A stretch of DNA of 11,446 nucleotides. Source: Firmicutes bacterium CAG:582 (GTDB taxonomy: Bacteria > Bacillota_I > Bacilli_A > RF39 > UBA660). The DNA is taken from contig FR884179.1 of NCBI GenBank assembly GCA_000435515.1, forward strand, positions 134,058 through 145,503, in the 5' to 3' direction. Each line of letters starts with the position of its first letter. Positions within the stretch are counted from its first letter, which is position 1. The translations under genes were made by a program, and so were the position numbers. Positions 1 through 7,157 of this stretch are shown here, one piece after another. A model generated the notes under the pieces. It searched no databases, was not told the DNA's origin, and saw only the letters and a program-made list of their open reading frames with translations.

Positions 1-42
1 ACTCTTTCCAAATAATTCTTCTTTTGTAATTTTTTGCTCCAT
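1..42 (-). CDS. 5' stub of an unidentified gene, cut by the window edge
   Basis: Only the first 14 codons are present (MEQKITKEELFGKS), starting at ATG 42 and running off the left edge. The start is well supported: GGAGG lies at 54-50 on the minus strand, seven bases before the ATG, and an extended -10 box lies further upstream. The peptide is hydrophilic and too short to identify. It follows the alpha-CTD-like gene in the same direction after a gap of about 70 bases, but has its own promoter candidate, so it need not be in the same operon. Confidence 0.7.
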   Translation of the reverse strand, partial: MEQKITKEELFGKS

Positions 43-49
43 AGTATTT

Positions 50-86
50 CCTCCAACTACACTTGCCTACTATAATTAGTATAGCA
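50..86 (-). promoter_or_regulatory. Extended -10 promoter and ribosome binding site for the left-edge gene
   Basis: On the minus strand TGCTATACT (86-78) reads as an extended -10 element (TGn plus TATACT). It is followed by GGAGG at 54-50 and ATG at 42. No -35 close to TTGACA sits at the usual 16-18 base distance, as expected for an extended -10 promoter. The spacer contains a run of nine T (94-86, reading T on the minus strand), which has no hairpin in front of it. Confidence 0.45.
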
Positions 87-112
87 AAAAAAAATAAGAA
101 AGTATACATAAA

Positions 113-334
113 TTAATACATTTTCTTATTTAAATCTAACCCAATTAATTGTAATTTAATTGAGACATACTTTATATCTTTATCTTTTAACCCATAGTTT
201 TTTAAATCTTTTTTAGTTTTTAACCACAAATCATTTACCGTTCTTATTTCATTTTTAGTAAGTAAACAAGCTATGTTATCATCAAGCCCCAATATTGAGA
301 TATCTTTATAAATATATTTATTCATTTTTTTCAT
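113..334 (-). CDS. Small RNA polymerase alpha-CTD-like (helix-hairpin-helix) protein
   Basis: A 73-residue soluble protein. Residues about 13-68 follow the pattern of the C-terminal domain of RNA polymerase alpha: a hydrophobic helix (LGLDDNIACLL), an I-x-T-V-x-D-L segment (IRTVNDL), a K-T-x-x-D-L segment (KTKKDLKNYGL), and a last helix ending in GLDL. Known alpha-CTDs bind UP-element DNA and activators. Here the residues matching the main E. coli DNA contacts (R265, N268, G296, S299) appear replaced, judged from a by-eye alignment. It may therefore keep the fold but bind something else. The start at 334 is set by GAGG (346-343) eight bases upstream. It follows the 478-residue helical protein with a 55-base gap and no terminator between, so it may be co-transcribed. 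Fold assignment is inference; function is unknown. Confidence 0.7.
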   Translation of the reverse strand: MKKMNKYIYKDISILGLDDNIACLLTKNEIRTVNDLWLKTKKDLKNYGLKDKDIKYVSIKLQLIGLDLNKKMY

Positions 335-342
335 TTTTTCAA

Positions 343-362
343 CCTCAATGACAATTATGGCA
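343..362 (-). promoter_or_regulatory. Possible extended -10 promoter and SD for the alpha-CTD-like gene
   Basis: Minus-strand TGCCATAAT (362-354) resembles an extended -10 box one base off TATAAT. It lies very close to the SD GAGG at 346-343, so a transcript from it would have a very short leader. No convincing -35 is seen. Read-through from the upstream gene is an alternative. Confidence 0.3.
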
Positions 363-389
363 TTTTAAAAATTATTTAGTAAGTATAAA

Positions 390-1826
390 CTAAGAAACTC
401 TCATCACACGATCAGCATCATTTTCTACTTTTGCTGCTTCCTCATTTATTTGATGTATATCATTTGATAGTCTTTCCTCCATTTTAGTCGTGATTTCTTG
501 AAGTTCTTTTGAATAAGGGTAAACATCACGTAATTCATTAATATCAATTTTTTTAGAAGAACACAATAAATCTAAAACATAAAAGGCTACCATTTTCGAC
601 ATATCATCATCAGAACTAAATAAATCCACTATCTTTTTAGTATCATCATGATAATGTAAAATTAATCTTCTAGCAAGAGGATATTTCATCTCCAAAGAAG
701 TATCTAATTTACGACTCATCTTATCTATTTGAATTTCTGTCATAGAAATTCTATTTTCAAAACTTTTTAAAAACGACTCAATATCTAAAGTATCAGAATT
801 CACTTTTGATTTAATATATATAGCAAATTTTTCATATACATCATTTGCTAGCAAAATCTTAGTCTGAAAAGCATCAAGAATATCACCAAAGCCAGCATTT
901 TTCAACTTTTGTTCAGCCGTTTCTAGTTCTTTCCTTTGCAAATTTATTTTTCTTAATTGCTCTTCTTTTTCATATATGCTTCTCTCTAATTTTCTCAATG
1001 GAGCCTTATACAAAGCTTTAGAATAAACTTGATTCATCATTTCTTCTCTTTCAGCATAATCATCACCCAAAGAACTCTTTAACTCTTTTTCTGTTTCTTC
1101 AAAGTCTTCCAATTTAGCTGAAATAACAACAAATCTTTTAAAGAACGTAGCATAATTTACACTTTTTTTTAAAGTTTCATAACATTTTTTATCTTTTTCA
1201 TTAGTAGCCTTCATTTGCTCAATTTTATTTTCTTCATCGATATAGTCTTTCAATTCATCAAATAATTTCTTATTCTTTATAATTGAATATATGATTGTCA
1301 TTAAATTTTCATCAACAACGTCATCCTTAATTAATTTAGCCGAAAAATAACTATCATATCCATCAGTTAATACACGTTTAATAATAGAAATTAATTGTTT
1401 TGTACTAGATACTCTCTTATTCATCGCGATAACATAAGAATTAAAGTTTCTATTTTTAACAGTTTCATTTAAAAGATTTAATCTTTCCAAACTATTATTA
1501 AGAGCTCTTAACTTAATTTTTACACGAATATTCATTTCTGTACTACCTGATTTAGTATGTTCATCGAGCAACAAACTTTTATAAAGTGATACTTTATCTA
1601 TCATATTTTTAAGCAATTCTTCGGTTTCTTTTAAAGAAGAACTTTCCGTCACTAACTTTTGCATAAGATCAAACTCAAGTTGGTAACGCAAAGTTGATGA
1701 AAGATCTTGAATTGCCCTTTTTGTTTCAGCATCAAGTTCAGGGTCTTCCTTATATCTAACTAAATCGGCAATTAGTTTTTTAAAATCTTCTAGTTCCATA
1801 TTCACTTGATTATCCGTTTTTTCCAT
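390..1826 (-). CDS. 478-residue helical/coiled-coil protein of unknown function
   Basis: I do not recognise the family. The product is hydrophilic, rich in Lys, Glu, Leu and Ile, without signal peptide or membrane segment, and almost entirely predicted helix by eye. The clearest heptad-like stretch is around residues 279-311 (RKLERSIYEKEEQLRKIN and onward). The C-terminus is acidic, then ends VMRVS. The start was placed at ATG 1826 (MEKTDNQ) although the frame stays open upstream to an ATG at 1877. The upstream part overlaps a well-formed 30-codon gene whose stop lies one base before this ATG, and GAGG inside the end of that gene (12 bases upstream) can serve as SD. That layout suggests translational coupling. 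A cytoplasmic scaffold or structural role is only a guess. Confidence 0.8.
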   Translation of the reverse strand: MEKTDNQVNMELEDFKKLIADLVRYKEDPELDAETKRAIQDLSSTLRYQLEFDLMQKLVTESSSLKETEELLKNMIDKVSLYKSLLLDEHTKSGSTEMNIRVKIKLRALNNSLERLNLLNETVKNRNFNSYVIAMNKRVSSTKQLISIIKRVLTDGYDSYFSAKLIKDDVVDENLMTIIYSIIKNKKLFDELKDYIDEENKIEQMKATNEKDKKCYETLKKSVNYATFFKRFVVISAKLEDFEETEKELKSSLGDDYAEREEMMNQVYSKALYKAPLRKLERSIYEKEEQLRKINLQRKELETAEQKLKNAGFGDILDAFQTKILLANDVYEKFAIYIKSKVNSDTLDIESFLKSFENRISMTEIQIDKMSRKLDTSLEMKYPLARRLILHYHDDTKKIVDLFSSDDDMSKMVAFYVLDLLCSSKKIDINELRDVYPYSKELQEITTKMEERLSNDIHQINEEAAKVENDADRVMRVS

Positions 1827-1827
1827 A

Positions 1828-1920
1828 CTAATCATCATCCTCTTCGTTGTTTTCTTCCATAGTTGCAATGAGTTCATCCAACTCTTCTAAAAGCTCAATT
1901 TCTTCCTTTATTTCGTCCAT
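1828..1920 (-). CDS. Acidic 30-residue microprotein
   Basis: ATG 1920 follows a textbook GGAGG (1933-1929) with an eight-base spacer and opens a 30-codon frame ending at TAG 1830-1828. The peptide begins MDEIKEEIELLEELDELI and ends in EEDDD. About half the residues are Asp or Glu, and the first 20 can form an amphipathic helix with leucine/isoleucine spacing. It lies in a different frame from the long upstream extension of the next gene, and its stop is followed after one base by the ATG of the 478-residue protein. The strong RBS and tight junction argue for a real gene. It could be a small partner of the coiled-coil protein, or a leader peptide that couples translation. Function is unknown. 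Confidence 0.7.
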   Translation of the reverse strand: MDEIKEEIELLEELDELIATMEENNEEDDD

Positions 1921-1928
1921 GTTATCGA

Positions 1929-1967
1929 CCTCCACTATAATTTTAGCATAAAAAGCCAAATATTATA
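1929..1967 (-). promoter_or_regulatory. Promoter region and SD of the microprotein/coiled-coil operon
   Basis: On the minus strand TGCTAAAAT (1948-1940) is an extended -10 candidate, and GGAGG (1933-1929) is the SD of the microprotein. A second, perfect TATAAT lies further up at 1967-1962 but lacks a good -35. Either could be used. The region is shared back to back with the plus-strand promoter starting at 1990. Confidence 0.45.
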
Positions 1968-1989
1968 ATAAAAATACAATTATTTTACA

Positions 1990-2036
1990 TTGAATAATAA
2001 GAAAATAGTTGTTATAATTACTTTAGGATAGGTGAG
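1990..2036 (+). promoter_or_regulatory. Vegetative (sigma-A-type) promoter and SD for the 179-residue gene
   Basis: TTGAAT (1990-1995) and a perfect TATAAT (2013-2018) are separated by exactly 17 bases, and TG one base before the -10 makes it extended. AGGTGAG (2030-2036) provides the SD for ATG 2040. This is the best-formed sigma-A promoter in the window, suggesting constitutive and fairly strong transcription. Confidence 0.75.
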
Positions 2037-2039
2037 ATT

Positions 2040-2579
2040 ATGGAAATACCAAAAATATATTTTGATACAAATATGTTAATGGACACAATTATGAAAAAAG
2101 CATGGGAATCATACCGTGGTGGAATAGCTGGATGCAAAATATCCCTTGAAAATCTAAGATTAGAAATTGATGATTTAAAAAGAGAAATAGAGAAATTAGA
2201 CGAAACAAAAAGAGAAGACCGCGAAAAATATGTAGAATGTTGCAATATCATTCAAAAAACATACGATAAGTTACTTGATGGAAATAAATATAGTTTGCGT
2301 TCATTCATTGACAAACTTAACTGTGAAAGACTTGGAATTGATTCAGCTGAATTAAAACAAATTGATGGGGATAAACCAATTTTTAGTTTAGAAGATAACT
2401 CAATGACAAATGATGAAACTCAAGCTTTGTTAGATGACCTTCAAGAAGAAAAACGTGAAACAGTTTATCCAACTCAAGATGTAGATCAACTTTTTGAACC
2501 ATTTGAATTTCCAAATATTACTTCAGAAAATCCAATTCAACCAAGAGATTTAGAAACCCATAATAATTTACCAAGATAA
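2040..2579 (+). CDS. 179-residue coiled-coil protein of unknown function
   Basis: I do not recognise the full-length family. Residues 5-15 (KIYFDTNMLMD) look like the first strand of a PIN-type nuclease domain (consensus YxDTNxLxD), but the later acidic motifs of PIN domains are not seen. From about residue 34 to 66 there is a charged coiled coil (ENLRLEIDDLKREIEKLDE). The C-terminal third is acidic, then rich in Pro, Phe, Asn and Gln and probably disordered. There is no signal peptide or membrane segment. The gene stands alone on the plus strand between divergent and convergent operons, with a strong promoter and its own terminator. It faces the microprotein/coiled-coil operon across about 120 bases, so the two units may share regulation or function; that is inference. 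Confidence 0.8.
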   Translation: MEIPKIYFDTNMLMDTIMKKAWESYRGGIAGCKISLENLRLEIDDLKREIEKLDETKREDREKYVECCNIIQKTYDKLLDGNKYSLRSFIDKLNCERLGIDSAELKQIDGDKPIFSLEDNSMTNDETQALLDDLQEEKRETVYPTQDVDQLFEPFEFPNITSENPIQPRDLETHNNLPR

Positions 2580-2606
2580 AAAAATAGTTCGTGCGAACTA
2601 TTTTTT
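2579..2606. terminator. Bidirectional rho-independent terminator
   Basis: A 12-base-pair inverted repeat (AAAAAATAGTTC and GAACTATTTTTT, arms 2579-2590 and 2595-2606) with a GTGC loop carries A on one flank and T on the other, so it works in both directions. It ends the 179-residue gene on the plus strand and the glycosyltransferase operon on the minus strand. The minus-strand TAG stop (2600-2598) lies inside the stem and the plus-strand TAA (2577-2579) touches its edge. Confidence 0.85.
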
Positions 2607-3530
2607 ATTTCTAATAAACATAAGCTCATACATTTGCTTATCTTTTTTCACAATTATTTGTAAAATTACTCCAGCAATCCATAAAAGAAGTGATAAAGTA
2701 ATTAAAAAACAAGCAAATATTAAACTAGGGAATTTTAACACCAAACCTGTTTTAAAATATTCAATAAATACTGGAACGGCTAAAATAACTCCAACTATAA
2801 AAAATAATATTGCAAATATATTAAAAAACAAAGCTGGACGATACTCTTTAAACAATGTTCCAATAGTTTTAAGTACTTTAAATCCATCAGAATAAGTATT
2901 TAGCTTAGATACACTTCCTTCTGGTCTATCACGATATTGAACAGGTATTTCAACTAATTTAAAGTTTTTATCTACAGCATGAATCGTCATTTCCGTTTCT
3001 ATTTCAAAACCTTTAGATAAAACTGGAAAGTTTTTGACAAAGTCATAAGAAAATGCACGATATCCAGTCATAACATCTTTAACATTGTTTTTAAATATTT
3101 TATTGATTAAAAATCTTACGATTCTATTTCCAAAGTTATGAAATGGTCTTTTGTTTTCTTCAAAGTATGTACTTGAAAGTCTATCACCTATAACCATATC
3201 AGCTCGTCCACTTAAAACCAAGTCACACATCTCACAAGCATTTTCGGCAGGATATGTATCATCTCCATCAATCATCAAATAACAATCAGCATCAATATCT
3301 CTAAACATACTCCTAATAACATTACCTTTACCTTGTCGATATTCATAAACAACCTCAGCCCCAGCATTTCTTGCAACTTCATCAGTTCCATCGCTGGAGT
3401 TATTATCATAAACATATATAGTTGATTCTGGTAAAACTTTCTTATAATCTTTTACAACTTTTTCAATCGTTTTTGCCTCATTATAGCATGGTATTAAAAC
3501 AGCTATTCTCTTTTCTTCATTTTTTTTCAT
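2598..3530 (-). CDS. GT2 family glycosyltransferase, DPM/polyprenyl-phosphate sugar synthase-like, membrane-anchored
   Basis: A 310-residue enzyme with a GT-A domain and two C-terminal membrane helices. Visible motifs are IPCYNEA (13-19), DNNSSDGT (42-49), the metal/nucleotide-binding DGDDTYP (88-94), DVMTGYRAF (152-160), GFEIETEM (174-181) and EIPVQYRDR (194-202). Membrane segments lie near 233-255 and 268-294. Close relatives transfer a sugar from a nucleotide donor to undecaprenyl or dolichyl phosphate on the cytoplasmic face of the membrane; the sugar cannot be read from the sequence. The start at 3530 has AGGAG (3544-3540) nine bases upstream and overlaps the stop of the DUF6020 gene by four bases (ATGA), so the two are coupled. 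A likely role is to make the lipid-linked sugar used by that upstream membrane protein or a similar GT-C enzyme (inference). Confidence 0.9.
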   Translation of the reverse strand: MKKNEEKRIAVLIPCYNEAKTIEKVVKDYKKVLPESTIYVYDNNSSDGTDEVARNAGAEVVYEYRQGKGNVIRSMFRDIDADCYLMIDGDDTYPAENACEMCDLVLSGRADMVIGDRLSSTYFEENKRPFHNFGNRIVRFLINKIFKNNVKDVMTGYRAFSYDFVKNFPVLSKGFEIETEMTIHAVDKNFKLVEIPVQYRDRPEGSVSKLNTYSDGFKVLKTIGTLFKEYRPALFFNIFAILFFIVGVILAVPVFIEYFKTGLVLKFPSLIFACFLITLSLLLWIAGVILQIIVKKDKQMYELMFIRNKK

Positions 3531-5350
3531 TTTTCTTCACTCCTATACTCTTGAATATTTAAAATTACTAATGTTGGTAGTATAAACATATATGGCATAG
3601 CATATCTAAAATATGTATTTGCTGGCGATATAAAACAAATAAGAATTGATAGATATAATGGAATATAAGCAATTAAATATTTTTTCTTTTTTACATAAAC
3701 ACTTAAAATAAGAACTATCCAAGTTGAAAATCCAATTGAACTAATAAGTCCGATTCCCGGTAAATACGGAAATACACTTTCATAGAAAACAAGGGCATAT
3801 CTTAAAAACTTAGTAGATTTATTAAAGTGATAATCAACAACATTTGCTTTCACTACTCTTTTATCATAAGTATCATATACATACCAATAATGTTGATTTG
3901 GATAAATATAACCATACGTATTATCTATAGTTGCATTAATATAAGTCACTGGATATTTAATAAAATACTTAAACCAAACTCCAAAATACTCCTTTAATTC
4001 TTCCTTTGTTGTATATTTATTGAATTCATTTTTTACATCATCTGCAAGTCTAGGATTATATCTGTTTGCTAAAGTATCATATTTTAAAACTTTATCAATA
4101 ATTTTTTTATCTTCATCACTTATCGCTTCATCATGATATTTTGCAAGTCTAGCAGTTTGTTGAAATGGAACAGATAAAGTTTCTCTTATACTTGCATCAG
4201 CTATACCTAAGTATGGAATAAGTACTTTATTGAAACCGATAACTATTCCTGTAAATAATAATAATGATAAGAATAACTTAGAAACATTTTTCCTACTATA
4301 AATCATTAAAGCAACAAAAGAAATAACAGCAATATATAATCCATTATGTCTCATCAAACTCATCATAATAACCATTAGAGTAATAAATAAAATATATTTA
4401 AAACCAATAATTTTATCTTTATAGTTTCTCACTACATCAATCATAAACAAAATAAGCCAAATCATAAATGCTGTGTACAATGTATCCTTAACAGCAGAGA
4501 CTGTATAAAAGGCATAATGAGGCACTACAGAATATATAATTAAAAGAATAAATCTCAGTTTCAAAGACACACCATTATTTTTTAAAAACTTAATTGTATA
4601 TGCAAGTGTAGATACATAAATAAGAGTTTGAATCATCGTATAAATAAATAATCCAAAATTATCATTCAAAATCATTCTACCAAAGTCAATACACCAACCT
4701 ATTAAAAATGTTTGCATTACAGGATGATGATTAGTCATAAAAATATTTTCATTTCTAAGTATTGCCCAATCAGCATATTTAGTTCTAACATTATAATATT
4801 GAAGTATTTGATTCGATGGATCTGGAGATAATACAATCGGATAAAAAGCTATAATATATACACTAAAAAACAAAAGAATTACAATGAAAGAAGAAAGAAA
4901 AGGTTTTTCATCAAAGAACTCAAAGAACTTTCTGAATTTAGAATTCTTGACTTTCATTTCTTTATTTTTAAAACCATTTAAAAATAAATCTAAATAATAA
5001 AAACATATTTTAAAAATCGTATAATAACCTACTGCCTTTAATATAGTTATAGCAATTGTTGCTGCATTATTAAACATAAGCATAATATTACCTGCACTTG
5101 ACGCGCATTCTCCGATAATCATAAAACTTGAAAACAGAAAACTCAAAACTTTCTTAGAATTACATATATTGACTTTATCTTTCGATAAAGCCCTTATAAC
5201 TAAAACAAATATAATCATCATTCCAAAAACATTGGTTTTATAAAGTTGACTTAACTTGTTTAAATCTAAACTTTTAAATGAGGCAATACTAATAAATAAA
5301 GCAAATGCTGCACATATTGAAAAACCAATGTTTTTTAAATTCTTTTTCAT
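3527..5350 (-). CDS. DUF6020-type polytopic membrane protein, putative GT-C-like glycosyltransferase
   Basis: About 607 residues with roughly a dozen hydrophobic segments and one large hydrophilic region near residues 385-515, probably outside the cytoplasm. Motifs typical of this family as I recall it: SPDPSNQILQY (about 175-185), NHHPV (207-211), KDTLY (about 288), MRHNGLY (about 333) and PFQQTARLA (about 395-403). The early acidic residue plus the HP and RHNG motifs resemble GT-C transferases that use polyprenyl-phosphate sugars, but no activity is proven for the family. Start: GGGTG seven bases before ATG 5350 favours MKKNLKNIG; a TTG at 5362 in the same frame is the alternative. It heads an operon with the GT2 gene and has its own promoter just downstream of the ABC-operon terminator. 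Confidence 0.8.
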   Translation of the reverse strand: MKKNLKNIGFSICAAFALFISIASFKSLDLNKLSQLYKTNVFGMMIIFVLVIRALSKDKVNICNSKKVLSFLFSSFMIIGECASSAGNIMLMFNNAATIAITILKAVGYYTIFKICFYYLDLFLNGFKNKEMKVKNSKFRKFFEFFDEKPFLSSFIVILLFFSVYIIAFYPIVLSPDPSNQILQYYNVRTKYADWAILRNENIFMTNHHPVMQTFLIGWCIDFGRMILNDNFGLFIYTMIQTLIYVSTLAYTIKFLKNNGVSLKLRFILLIIYSVVPHYAFYTVSAVKDTLYTAFMIWLILFMIDVVRNYKDKIIGFKYILFITLMVIMMSLMRHNGLYIAVISFVALMIYSRKNVSKLFLSLLLFTGIVIGFNKVLIPYLGIADASIRETLSVPFQQTARLAKYHDEAISDEDKKIIDKVLKYDTLANRYNPRLADDVKNEFNKYTTKEELKEYFGVWFKYFIKYPVTYINATIDNTYGYIYPNQHYWYVYDTYDKRVVKANVVDYHFNKSTKFLRYALVFYESVFPYLPGIGLISSIGFSTWIVLILSVYVKKKKYLIAYIPLYLSILICFISPANTYFRYAMPYMFILPTLVILNIQEYRSEEK

Positions 5351-5373
5351 GTTTTCACCCAATTCATAAATTT

Positions 5374-5402
5374 AGTATACTATCTTTTAAGTATCTAAGC
5401 AA
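5374..5402 (-). promoter_or_regulatory. Promoter of the DUF6020-GT2 operon
   Basis: Minus-strand TTGCTT (5402-5397) and TATACT (5379-5374) have a 17-base spacer. Transcription would start about 20 bases before the ATG at 5350. The -35 overlaps the T-tail of the terminator that ends the preceding operon. Confidence 0.6.
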
Positions 5403-5425
5403 ATAAAAAGAGTTAAAAAACTCTT
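5401..5425 (-). terminator. Rho-independent terminator of the GNAT-membrane protein-ABC operon
   Basis: On the minus strand a seven-base-pair stem AAGAGTT/AACTCTT (5425-5408) with a TTTT loop is followed by TTTATTT (5407-5401). The stem begins inside the TAA stop of the ABC gene. The stem is short and A+T-rich, so termination may be partial. Confidence 0.7.
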
Positions 5426-7157
5426 AATCATCATTTTTACTAATACTAGCAAATGTTCTGTTTCGTAAATCACGATATAAAGCACATTTTTCATATACAT
5501 CATCATTTTTACCTTTACAAATAATTTTACCTTTATCTAGAACAATTACCTTATCAGCAAGTTCCATCATTTCTGGTTTGTGAGTAATCATAAGAATAGT
5601 ATGATCAACTTTTAAATCTCTTAATACAAGACCTATTTCACTTGTATATGATTGATCAATATTGCTTGTTACCTCATCAAACAGCAATATTTCTGCTTTA
5701 GTTAATAAAGCACGAGCAATTGCTAAAAGTTGTATTTGACCGTCAGTAAACAAATGATTTTCCTCATTAATAACTGTATTATATCCTTTAGGTAATTTAG
5801 AAATGTAATCATGGATACCTACTCTTTTACAAGCATCAATTTGATGTTCTAAATTATTATCCACTAAACCTAAATTTTCACGAATACTCATGTTAAAAAC
5901 GAATGATTTTTGAAACACTCCTGACACATTAGAAACATAAACTTTCTTTGTATAACTATATATATTTTCATTATCAATATAAATTGAACCTTTATTAGTT
6001 CTTACAAGTCTATACAATAGATTAATAATTGTTGTTTTTCCGCTTCCAGAATGCCCAACAATTGTAGTAATCTCATTTGGATAAGCTTTAAATGAAATTT
6101 TATTTAAAATTTGTTTACCTTTAATGTCATAAGAAACATTTTCAAATGTAACAAGACCGTTTATATAATCATTATCGATATCGCCAAATTCAGCTTCAAT
6201 TCCATCTTTATAGTTAAGAATAGTTTTTATTCTATTAACTCTTACTTCATAATTGCTAAGTTCTAGAAGATAAGAAAGAAGTTTATCTGTACATGTAACA
6301 ATTAATTCAAAGTATCCAATCAATAAAACAAGTTTATCTATACTCATTACTCCATTTACAACTAAATAAGCAAGTACAATATAAAGAGCTATTTTAACAA
6401 TATATACAAGATATGGAATTACACATGATCTAATATATAAGTGTTTTCTCTTATTATAATATTCATCACGCCATTTTTTTCTTGGTTTATCCAAGTTTTT
6501 ATTAATATTTGGCATAATATTTAATGATTTTATTTGCTTAATACTTACTAACATTTGATTTAATGTATCAATTATTTTATCCTCATATTTTCTTGTACCT
6601 TCATAATATTTAGAAACTCTTTTAGAATTATCATTCATTAATTTAATATAGATTAAATCTATAAATACAACAAATAAACCAATATAAATATTGTAATACA
6701 TAAATATAATACAGATAATCACGATTTGTATTATACGCATTAAAGCTTCACTTGCTGCATTAACAATATCAACTAAATATCTAATATCATCACTACAAGT
6801 ATCTACTATTTTACCTTTTGAAATTTTAGAAAAAATGGAATCATTATTAGAAATATGATCAAATAATTGTTTTTGTACTTCCATATGATAGTAATCAGCA
6901 AGTTTAGTATAGGTTACTGAATTCCATCTCAAAAATGAAAAATACATTACATAGAAAACTATATACATTAAAACATAAACCCAAATTCCTTTAAAATTGC
7001 CGTCAGATATGACAGCAATAATTCCTGATGTAGCTATTGGAGGTAAAAGAGTACAAAGGTTATAAAGTCCACAACTTACAAACATTTGTATAACAACAAG
7101 TCTTTTACCTTTAGCTATTTCAAATAGTTTTTTTACAGAATTAATATATCTTCTCAT
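5424..7157 (-). CDS. ABC half-exporter (fused membrane and ATPase domains) with divergent signature motif
   Basis: 577 residues in type I exporter order: about six membrane helices (near 19-50, 56-76, 138-154, 156-174, 242-268, 272-298), then a nucleotide-binding domain. Walker A GHSGSGKTT (368-376), Q-loop glutamine 416 (GVFQKS), Walker B ILLFDE (490-495) with the catalytic Glu, D-loop SNID and H-loop ITHK (His 526) are all intact, so one ATP site half should be active. The signature motif, normally LSGGQ, is FTDGQ (470-474). It probably works as a dimer, exporting a peptide, lipid or drug; the substrate is not readable. The start overlaps the stop of the 397-residue membrane protein gene by one base (TAATG) and has no strong SD, pointing to translational coupling. 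It is the last gene of a GNAT-unknown-ABC operon. Confidence 0.9.
   Translation of the reverse strand: MRRYINSVKKLFEIAKGKRLVVIQMFVSCGLYNLCTLLPPIATSGIIAVISDGNFKGIWVYVLMYIVFYVMYFSFLRWNSVTYTKLADYYHMEVQKQLFDHISNNDSIFSKISKGKIVDTCSDDIRYLVDIVNAASEALMRIIQIVIICIIFMYYNIYIGLFVVFIDLIYIKLMNDNSKRVSKYYEGTRKYEDKIIDTLNQMLVSIKQIKSLNIMPNINKNLDKPRKKWRDEYYNKRKHLYIRSCVIPYLVYIVKIALYIVLAYLVVNGVMSIDKLVLLIGYFELIVTCTDKLLSYLLELSNYEVRVNRIKTILNYKDGIEAEFGDIDNDYINGLVTFENVSYDIKGKQILNKISFKAYPNEITTIVGHSGSGKTTIINLLYRLVRTNKGSIYIDNENIYSYTKKVYVSNVSGVFQKSFVFNMSIRENLGLVDNNLEHQIDACKRVGIHDYISKLPKGYNTVINEENHLFTDGQIQLLAIARALLTKAEILLFDEVTSNIDQSYTSEIGLVLRDLKVDHTILMITHKPEMMELADKVIVLDKGKIICKGKNDDVYEKCALYRDLRNRTFASISKNDD

Noticed and set aside
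86..94. Run of nine T on the minus strand as a terminator for the alpha-CTD-like gene
   Set aside because: No stable hairpin precedes it; the run sits in the promoter spacer of the left-edge gene.
1827..1877. 17-residue N-terminal extension of the coiled-coil protein, from ATG 1877
   Set aside because: No SD precedes ATG 1877, and the segment overlaps the 30-codon gene with its strong SD. ATG 1826 right after that gene's stop is the better start.
2018..2251. 77-codon minus-strand open frame
   Set aside because: It lies antisense inside the 179-residue gene, covers that gene's promoter, has no SD, and its Ser/Phe/Ile-rich product is typical of a shadow frame in A+T-rich DNA.
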